The translations under genes were made by a program, and so were the position numbers. The notes below the pieces were generated by a model. It was not told the DNA's origin and made no database searches. It was given only the letters and a program-made list of their open reading frames with translations. DNA of 64,000 nucleotides, from contig JAEPQZ010000018.1 in the NCBI GenBank assembly GCA_016758905.1, positions 372,001 through 436,000 of the forward strand, given 5' to 3'. Of this stretch, positions 56,146 to 64,000 are shown in pieces. Each line of letters starts with the position of its first letter. The stretch's first letter is position 1. The DNA comes from Umbelopsis isabellina (Eukaryota; Mucoromycota; Umbelopsidomycetes; Umbelopsidales; Umbelopsidaceae).

Positions 56146-57874
56146 ATGGATAACGTTGACAATGACTCTCCGAAATTTCGACCGTTTGCCTCTCCCAGTC
56201 ATAAGCTCATCAAGGTCAAGAAGGCAAAGTACTCTACTTCGCTCGACCCCCGCGGCTATATTCCCGGTAAGTGTGATTAGACATTCGGAGTCCTGCTCCC
56301 AACCATTCTTAGATTGGGGAGTACAAGAATGCTACCCACATGACAATCTCTATATATTCATACTTACTCCAATGATCTTTCCTAGTATATGAATACACCA
56401 TCAACAACCAACCTATCATGTGGGATCGGGAATCAGGTAAAATAAACCTTGGAATATAAAATTGGTTCAATGACCATGGCATGCTGACCTTTATCATCTG
56501 CTCTTTTCTGAATAAGGCTATGTCCATTTTACCGGCATCTGGAAATCCCTCGGCAATTCAAAAGCAGATATTGTCAAGATGGTAGATTCAAATCCAGATT
56601 TGAAGGTCAAGAAAATTCGTGGAGGCTTTTTGAAGATTCAAGGCACTTGGTAAGTAATAAAAACCGAGCAATGCTGGAAGGTGACGAGTATGACGGGCGC
56701 AAGCTCGAGAAAATATACAGTGCTACTATTACTTGCACCGTCATTTTATTCAACCCGCCCCCTCCCCGTGATCTATCAATATTTGGGCCAGCTTTGTTTG
56801 GCGATCTCTTACTTTATCTAACAACTTTTCTCGATCTGTTTTAGGATACCATATGAGTTTGCTTATACGTTATGTCGAAGAACGGCATGGAACGTACGTA
56901 AGGAGCTAGTCCCTATCTTTGGTCCTCGTTTTCCAATGGAAGCTTTAGACACCACCCACCCTGAATACGGCTGCTTATTGCTTGATCCTTCCAATGCCTC
57001 ACATCTCAAATCGGCTATGCTTCAGCGTAGAAATAGCTTCACAACGCTAAGACAAGTCAGATCACCTTATAAGCGTGACTATATGCGCCGAGGTTCTCGA
57101 GATCAACGTCGGCCATCGGTTGTGGAACGCACTGCCAAAGCCGACAAGGTTTCATCTAGTATGTCACTTGCACATCTGTTGAATCGAACGGAATCGGAGT
57201 ATGGTATGGAAGAAGACGATAATACTTCGGACGTATCAATGATGGATCGCGCCCGAGACGACGATGATGCTGGCAGTGAGAACGATAATACTTCACCAAG
57301 CTCTTACACCAACAGTACAGCCACTACCCCATCACCCACTTTCCGAGTGGTACCAACGTTTCCGTTCTACAAATCTCGAGGAGGTTTGGCCATGGCCGAT
57401 GATGATTACAGACCTCATTACTCACCAAGCATGATGGCTGAGAGTAGACCAATTGATAAGCACTATGTTCCACCATCACGATCGTATTCTCTACCCCTGT
57501 TGTCACCTTTACCTGTGAATGGACCACCCTCCACACCTCCAAATACGGAAATGCATCCACACTCCACTTATTCCCAGGAGGCCCGAGACCATTACGCTCG
57601 ACAGCGTGGTGGCTACAACACGATGCGACGTCCGTCTGAGCCTCGTATTCTCCGCACTGGCTCCGCTTACTCCTATTGTCACCAAAATGGAAAACCTTCA
57701 TCGCCACAACCATCGGTTACCTCGGAAGACATCATTGAAACCATCAATGCCACCATCCTGCTTCAACGTCTTTCTCAAGATGACGGCGCTCGACCTTTCC
57801 GTCCCCGTAAACCTGACAATGTACCTAGCAAAGTCATTGTCGATAACCAAGAATTCAAGATCTGTTGGGACTAA
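56146..57874 (+). CDS. APSES/KilA-N domain transcription regulator
   Basis: Nuclear DNA-binding protein of the APSES group (StuA, Mbp1, Xbp1 relatives). Four exons (56146-56266, 56386-56436, 56517-56649, 56845-57874) give 444 residues. The KilA-N/APSES domain spans about residues 40-140: VYEYTINNQPIMWDRESGYV, HFTGIWKSLGNSKADIVKM, IRGGFLKIQGTWIPYEFAY and LCRRTAWNVRKELVPIFGPR. The first three introns all cut this domain. The remainder is disordered, rich in Ser, Pro, Arg and Asp, with no ankyrin repeats and no clear leucine zipper, which separates it from the Mbp1/Swi4 branch. An arginine-rich block lies near residues 175-200. Targets unknown; control of growth form or cell cycle is typical of the family. 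Confidence 0.88.
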
Positions 57875-58618
57875 AAAAAAAATGCCACAAGTCTATGCTG
57901 AACGTGCAGCCTTTGTGTCCCCAAAGTATGACATCTAATATACGAGCGAAAAAGGGCGTGCTCTTTTCGTGATCACCTTTCAAGTACACGTTTAGCGCGC
58001 GGTAAGCGTGCTAAATGTTTTTTTTTTTTTTTTTTGGCCCTCCCTCTGTTTTAATACCAAGTCCTTTCTTCTTTTTCTTGTTGTCGCAAATTTGATACTA
58101 TTCTGTTCTTTGGTCTTTCCTTCATGTTTCCATTTGTGCAGTCATAGAAATCGCTGCTACTGGAAAGAGACTTGTTCTTTATTTGCCACTGTATATAGCT
58201 TTTCGTTAACCTTTTTTTCATTCTTTCCATTCGATTATGTTCGTTAATTCCCTCGTGTTTCCTTATCCAATCGTATAAAATAATCGCCATCAAAATTTAG
58301 TGATTAAAGCGTTTTTTTACAGAATAAACTGTTATAGGGGTATATCCTTTCTCAACCTAAGCCTTGTCAATTAACATTACGTATGAACGCGTTTGCCTGG
58401 AACTCCCTGTCATAACAGATCCAATTCAATCCCTTGGAATATTTGGAAAAGGGGCAAATCAGAGAACATGTATTTATTTCATAAAATCAGTGACGACACA
58501 GATTTTTTGTCTTGGAACATTTTTGTCGCCGCAACACGCCTGGGGAGCCTCAAAAAAGACACTGAGGAAAAAGATACACAGGGCATAAATTCAGTGTTCA
58601 ATCCTCCTCTCAGTCATA
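57875..58618. other. intergenic with long poly(T) run
   Basis: 3' flank of the APSES gene and promoter of TAF4. It contains a run of about 18 T at 58018-58035 and further T/C-rich sequence to 58260. No gene seen. Confidence 0.5.
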
Positions 58619-61105
58619 ATGTCAGACAAATCTGGTGGCAAGCCCATCCCTACCAATTTGGCAGACTTTGATTTCTCCAACATTCCTTCCGATATCCAAA
58701 GCATTTTGGATGACACAACATTTCCCGATTCAGGTTCACATGGCACTGGACAATCATTTGAATCGATCACACAAGATATGCTGCAGCAGGGTGATGCCAT
58801 GTCTATCAATGACTTGCTGGGAGGGCACCATACCCCCAACATGCAAAACCAGCCCATGTCTGGCAACGGATCGACGGGCTTCACAGACCAAAGCAACGCG
58901 TCCAGTGCAATGCAGTCGCCTGCATCCGACGGCAGTGGTGGTCGCATGCCAAATACCAATCGGCAAATGCTGTCGTCCTCTCCGATTGTCAGCTCGCCCA
59001 TGGTGAAAAACGAAGACGCTTTGTCGCCTCACTCTGGAGTGTCCATGTCTCCGTCGCCTTCGCCGTCTCGAATCGGTACCGCTGTCCTCACGCCGAGACC
59101 TAGCACACCCAACGTGGGTACAGGAGAGGGAACACCCGAAATTAACCCTGCAGACGCATGTATGTAACTCACGCTTTCATAATGTCTTCTCAGATATACG
59201 TAAACCATGGGTGCTTGATTGGTTACTAACTCGCGGCATTGACAGCGGCTCAAGTGCCTTCGGTTTTAGATAGCATCAAGGCTAGATTGCCACCGGAACG
59301 TAGAGCTAAATGGGAAGAGCTATTTGAAAAGTTGAAGGTACGAGCGGTTTTCCGGTCACGTGTTTATCAGAATAGCTTTTGTTTACCGATATGTCGTGTC
59401 GCAGACTGGACGAATGACCGCAAATGATTTCTTGAGTGAATCACAATTACTGTTAGGAAGTCAGCAATATCAGCAGTTACAAGATCTGAAAAATAGGCCT
59501 GCGGCTCCACAGCAGCCACAGCAGCCGCAACAACAGCAGCAATCACAGCAAATACGTATGCAGGCATCGAATGGAATGGGAGATAATACAGATGCAAATG
59601 GCCGAAAGAGAGCCGGGATCAATCCCGACACTCCACCTCAGTTGTAAGTCTTGAATTTCTATAAATATCAGCTGGCTGGACGTACAAGCATGCCTTTTTG
59701 CTTACATTTTCTTTTAAAGCGCTCAAACCAAGCGATTTAAATCTGAGAATACACAGCCTGGCGTGGTCATGGGTCCACCATCTGGTACAGCAACTCCTTA
59801 CCGGCCAAACTCGCAAATTACTACACCCACTATACCAGGTATGCAATTGTTACGGCGAGCGTAGTCACAATGGCCGCCATCACTAACTTTGACTTTTAGG
59901 AGTGCAAACGCCACGACCAGCTGGAACACCAGGCAGGCCACCATTGGCCAATACTGGAGCATCAAACACTCAAGATGAACGAGTGGATTATGATACGCTC
60001 ACGGATGTTATGGGCTACGCGGGAGTTGATCTAAAGGTAAGAACAAAACCGGACCTAGGAAATAGGGTGTTGTGTGCGAACAATATCTAATGCCCCATTA
60101 TAGGAAGAGACAGAACAAAGTTTGATCCATGGTGATACAGGTGCTGCTCCCGCAGATGGAGTTGACCGAACGAAAATGCAACATTTCATTAACATGACCA
60201 TGCTGAAGGTCATTGTCAGTAAAATAGGTGAGTCCCCGTGTTAGTGCTAAACTCCAAGCGAAGAATAATTTGACTCACCATTAAAAATCCATTACGCAGC
60301 TGGTAAATCGGCTGTCAGTGATATCAACCCAGACTTTTTAGCATACTTGGCGCTAGCCACACAAGACCGGCTCAGTGGCCTGGTGGAGCAGATGGTCAAG
60401 GCATCCAAGCATCGCGTTCTCTCACAAACGTTTGATGCGCCACCAATAGATGAGGCCACGGGTCAACCACTGTATAAAATCATTGTTCAGCAAGATACCA
60501 GAAAGCAATTGCTGGCAATTGAGCGAGTGGAACGTGAAGAGGAGCGACGGCGGAAAGAGGCCATCTCAGAAAAGGAACGACGAGCGCAGCAGGGTGATGG
60601 TGGTGGTGACGACGACGACAAGCCCAAGAAGAAGAAACAAAAGGCTATGGGACCTGGTGTGACGGCTCGAACCATGAGTGAGGATATGCGTAATAAGAAG
60701 GCCAACGAGACTGCCTTGATGAGCGCTGGTGGCAAGCGGATGAGCTGGATGATGTCGGCGGCCAACGACGCGCCGTCACCACCGGCCAAATCATTTACGC
60801 CCACTACGCAGACGCCTCCTGATAGCGAACCGGCGGCTCCCAAAACCAAAGGCAAACGCGGTCGACCGCGTGGAAGTGGTGCAAGCGGACGAGCAGGAAC
60901 AACGCGCGCCGACAGTAACTCCAACGTCAATCTGTTCTTACCACCTTCCACTGTCACTCGACCCCTACGAGCTGGCGACGCAAGTTCAAGAAAAATCACG
61001 GTTCGAGATGCGATATTTGCATTGGAGCGAGAAAGAGACAATGGTATTGGCACCAGTGCTGAGGAACGCATTCTTCTCAAAGTGTACAGCAAGTTACTTA
61101 AATAA
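58619..61105 (+). CDS. TAF4: TFIID subunit TAF4
   Basis: Core subunit of the general transcription factor TFIID; its histone fold pairs with TAF12. Seven exons (58619-59159, 59246-59337, 59405-59643, 59720-59838, 59900-60036, 60104-60227, 60300-61105) give 685 residues. The N-terminal ~180 residues are Ser/Pro/Met-rich and disordered. A short folded block SVLDSIKARLPPERRAKWEE, then a Gln-rich stretch, follow. The TAF4 domain begins about residue 320 (HFINMTMLKVIVSKIAGKSA, SDINPDFLAYLALATQDRLS, LVEQMVKASKHR) and runs through a charged helix to SEDMRNKKANETALMSAGGK. An AT-hook-like KGKRGRPRGSG lies near 600. It ends with the conserved ITVRDAIFALERERDNG segment. Confidence 0.92.
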
Positions 61106-61346
61106 AAAATCGAAGGGCAGAATAAAGCCTAGTATCGTGTAGATATGGCAGGCAAGCAATTTTCTTTACACAAGTTGCAAATAATAATAATAAAATTCAA
61201 TTGGGATTATTTGGCATGTCACATCGAATAAGCTGCAAGTCAACTTGTATTTGTCTTGGTTTTCTCTATGATTATCGGGCATTGTTACTTTCTACAAAAA
61301 TATCGGATGTTGTTGATATTGATCTCGAAAGGCATCAACAGTGGGA

Positions 61347-62434
61347 TTACGACCTGTTGCGCATGGCTCTCAAGAACGATGATACAGAATCTTCATTGAT
61401 ATCAGGCTGCTTGGAGGATGGACTAGCGGCTTGAGCCTTGGATCCAGCTGCTTTCTGTTTCAATAACAGTCTGCGGGCATTGATCTTGGCAGCATTGTTT
61501 TCTAGTGTTTGTTTGCGTTTGGCAGCTACGCTGACGGTATGGGTTCGAGCTTTTTCCGTCTGTTGGCGCAATTGTTTTAGTTCTTCCATTTGCGCTTTAC
61601 GTTCGTCTTCGTCTTTAGAAAACGCATAGAAGCCCACGCCTTTGGCTCTTATCTCCTGATTGGCATCGTATCGCTTAACCTCTTCGTCTGCTTCCTCTCG
61701 TCGTCTGCTGCTGCTGCTGCTGCTCGTCTCTTCACCTTGCGTAAACACAGGGTAGGCTGCTTGAGGGGTATAATCGGGCGACGGCGATCGAGGTTTAGGC
61801 ACTTGGCTCTGTCTTACTGTCCTTGTGCGCCCATATTCATCGACGTAATCAACCCAAGGGTCGTTCGTATCGCTACGGTCATCGTCGTCACCCTCATCTT
61901 CTTCATCCGACGACAAAGGCTGGCGGTCAAAGTCAATTAAATTATTCTCATCATTGTCATCATCATTGTATCGTCTTCGTTTTCGCATCTGGTCGTATAA
62001 TTTGGCTTTGCGCTGTAACGCCGCTCGACTTGCTTCTAGCGTTGGCCCAGCCACCGCTTCCAATTCTACCTTGTCCTTTCCCGCTCGCTCAGATACTCCT
62101 TTGTTCTGCCGAGCCCATACCGTTGGTTTCTGTAAAGACGAGACGATGCGATGTGATACGACTTTGTCATTATGGGAAGCAAGAGAGCAGTCAGCGCTGG
62201 TGAATGCTTACCTTGTTGTGTCGACGTTCGCTGGCGGCTACTTGTTTGCCTTTTCGCCTGTCCAAATCAAAGGATTCCCGTTGGCTTGCTAATTGAGCTC
62301 TTAGATCTAGTGCCTAAACAACGATAGTGCGTGATAACAATATATCGTAAGGAATGGTTGGAAATTATACATGGATCTGGCGGCTTGGAACTTTGCTTTA
62401 CCGTAGCCTGGCTAACATCAATAGATTTAGGCAT
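61347..62434 (-). CDS. CCDC174-family protein
   Basis: Nuclear protein; the human relative CCDC174 interacts with the exon-junction component eIF4A3. Three exons (62434-62402, 62313-62212, 62129-61347) give 305 residues. The start MPKSIDVSQATALDLRAQLA resembles the family N-terminus, in which a short Ser-rich lead precedes a Leu/Lys helix. KAKLYDQMRKRRR, DFDRQPLSSDEEDEGDD, the family motif DPWVDYVDEYGRTRTVRQSQ, and GVGFYAFSKDEDERKAQMEE with LKQLRQQTEKAR follow. A (CTG)n tract encodes a Ser run near the middle. Exon 1 is 33 bases; its donor was chosen because only it keeps the frame with the next exon. Confidence 0.85.
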
Positions 62435-63160
62435 GAGGAAACCAATTTGTCAAAAAGTACAAAGCTGAGATTGCTGCGTGCAGTGCTTAATAGCGGCAGG
62501 GCATGTTGCAACAGTCACTTCTCCAACTCAATTAATTTTGGCTCAGAGCATTCCATCTCCCTATCCGAACACCCTAAAAGCCCATGCTCTAATGTTATCC
62601 TGTACGTATGCCGGCTCGTATGTCAATACACATGGGTGGCGGGAGGGATATTGACCTCGGAATCATCTCAATCTCACATGCTAATAGGCATCAAATTCTA
62701 CGAGGACAAATACCCACAATAAGCTCTACTGTAGTCAGTCATCATGTACTTATGATTGAATTTCGTACAAACTAACCCGGCTAATGGGGGTAGGCATAAT
62801 ACAACATAATTGACAGGCAATTTTTTGGATTTTTACGCTGCAATGTTTCTGTTATTGTTATTTTTTAATTAACTGATGTGGAGAAAGGAAAGTGATTGAA
62901 GAAGTACAAAGTTGGCACAAAAGGAGAAAATGAACGACTGGAAAGAATGAATGGACTGACGAAATAAATCTGACAAAAGGTTGTTCGTGTCAACAGATAC
63001 ATCCAGACCTTGTGAGTCCCAACAAGAATTTACCGAAATCAGTAGGCTCGCTATGAACAAAACATTGGAAGATTTTGGAGGCACGAACGAAAACAGGCTT
63101 TGCACAAAAAATAATCAAAACATTGCAGTAAACCACCTGGTCAGTCATTGATGAGCGGAT
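62435..63160. other. intergenic, no gene recognised
   Basis: Promoter of CCDC174 and the 3' flank of the small secreted peptide gene. Open frames here (62354-62722 plus, 62869-63105 minus) lack motifs. Confidence 0.4.
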
Positions 63161-63307
63161 TTAACCGTGGCAGAAGGGGCTTCTGTCATCGGAATACTGG
63201 CAAGAAGCGGCACCACGCTTCTCCATGTCGACGTCAACTGGAGCAGCCGAGACGAGGGTTGAAAGTGCTAGCAGGAGAGTTGCAACGAGAACTAGAGAAC
63301 GATGCAT
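63161..63307 (-). CDS. small secreted peptide precursor with Kex2-type site
   Basis: A single exon of 48 residues. A clear signal peptide (HRSLVLVATLLLALSTLVSA) is followed by a short acidic pro-segment APVDVDMEKR ending in Lys-Arg. The remaining peptide, GAASCQYSDDRSPFCHG, has 17 residues and two Cys that could form one disulfide loop. The layout (signal, pro-segment, Lys-Arg, short Cys-containing peptide) is that of a processed secreted peptide; the Kex2-type cut is inferred from sequence. The start is the ATG at 63307; a longer open frame begins further upstream without ATG. A TATA-like run lies on this strand at 63459-63470. No known family was recognised. Because the ORF is short, chance must be kept in mind. 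Confidence 0.6.
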   Translation of the reverse strand: MHRSLVLVATLLLALSTLVSAAPVDVDMEKRGAASCQYSDDRSPFCHG

Positions 63308-64000
63308 AGAGGGTTTCCAAAGTGTTTGATCAGTGGTTGAGGGTTGCAAAAGGAAAAGAGATGCAGGTTGTAGAAAATATTTGAGGAAAGGAGAATTTCA
63401 GCTGGAGAATAATCAAGCTAAAGGAAAAATGAAATTCAAAGAAAAAACAAATGAGCAATTTATATATATTGACTATTATCTAACAAGGCCCACACATACA
63501 CAAAGATAGGCCGACCCGTAACATATTGGCTGAACGATGGGGGAGAACGTTGCGGCATAACTCCTCATACACCTTTTTTCTGCTGGCTCTCGACCCATAC
63601 TAATCCCCTTCCAGCTCCTTTCATTCGTTCATGGCTCAACCCCCTTACATCTCATTTTGGATCACTTTCCTCCCTCCCTTGTGAGACCCAAAAATAAGTA
63701 AAGTGGGTTGATGATGGCTGTCGTTCTCCTTGACCATTGGCTGCTACGTCGTACTGGACGAATATCTTTGCTGGTTATAGCACTCGTTTTTGCTCAGCTT
63801 TGTATCTGATTTCTTCGTGGCTGGCTTTCGCATAGCCAAACCCCTTTCATCCCTTGCTCATGCGGACATCTTGGTCTTATTACTTTTTCTATATTCTTGG
63901 AGCTATTGCTTATGAAGAAAATAATAACAACGTCTCTGCGGCCACGTTTTGATGCAGGATTGTTTTTGCTTTTTTATCCTAATTTTTTTCGCTATCATTC
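63308..64000. other. upstream region of peptide gene, nothing else recognised
   Basis: Promoter of the small secreted peptide, with a TATATATAA on the minus strand at 63459-63470. The rest is T- and C-rich with no supported gene up to the window edge. Confidence 0.4.

Overview
The window is nuclear DNA from a fungus. Its genes are split by many short GT-AG introns of about 50-150 bases, and most are ordinary fungal housekeeping genes. Several (a LAMTOR4-like Ragulator subunit, PEX16, an ELMO-domain protein, an RBBP9-like hydrolase, CCDC174) are missing from budding yeasts but kept in early-diverging fungi. Together with the AT-rich spacers this suggests a Mucoromycota-type fungus. That placement is an inference; no rRNA or marker phylogeny is available here. 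Gene models below were spliced by hand from reading frame, splice-site consensus and family conservation. I saw no convincing tRNA, rRNA, CRISPR array or virus-like or transposable element.

Layout. 1-8 kb: a D-2-hydroxyacid dehydrogenase, then mitochondrial ribosomal protein MRPL20, SFT2, a LAMTOR4-like protein, ATP synthase subunit j (ATP18), kinetochore SPC25 and ribosomal protein eL18. 8.5-13.1 kb: two peroxins, PEX13 and PEX16, on the same strand, separated by what looks like a decayed gene, then SYS1. 13.5-15.5 kb: an unknown 662-residue protein with an eight-copy 15-base repeat. 17.5-20.8 kb: triosephosphate isomerase and an ammonium transporter with GATA-type sites upstream. 21.4-24.6 kb: a large membrane protein joining a GT31-like and a GT32-like glycosyltransferase domain to a cadherin-like tail. 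25-28.5 kb: an anillin/Bud4-like septation protein. 29.6-37.5 kb: an unknown membrane protein, CPSF2, and the divergent pair ATP11/OXA1. 38.2-46.6 kb: a secreted double-psi barrel protein, a 3.2-kb gene-poor stretch, a secreted acidic His/Trp-rich repeat protein with a Kre9/KNH-like head, and a type II membrane PC-esterase-like protein. 46.9-52.2 kb: a protein with paired UBZ-like fingers, an RBBP9-like hydrolase, an ELMO-domain protein and a small unknown protein. 53.5-63.3 kb: an omega-like glutathione transferase, an APSES/KilA-N regulator, TFIID subunit TAF4, CCDC174, and a 48-residue secreted peptide precursor with a Kex2-type site.

Many genes are arranged head-to-head over 127-273 bases, so shared promoters are common. 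The most unusual items are the GT31-GT32 fusion, the His/Trp/acidic repeat protein, the small Kex2-type peptide, the PC-esterase-like protein lacking the usual GDS serine, and two genes whose start codon sits alone before an intron.
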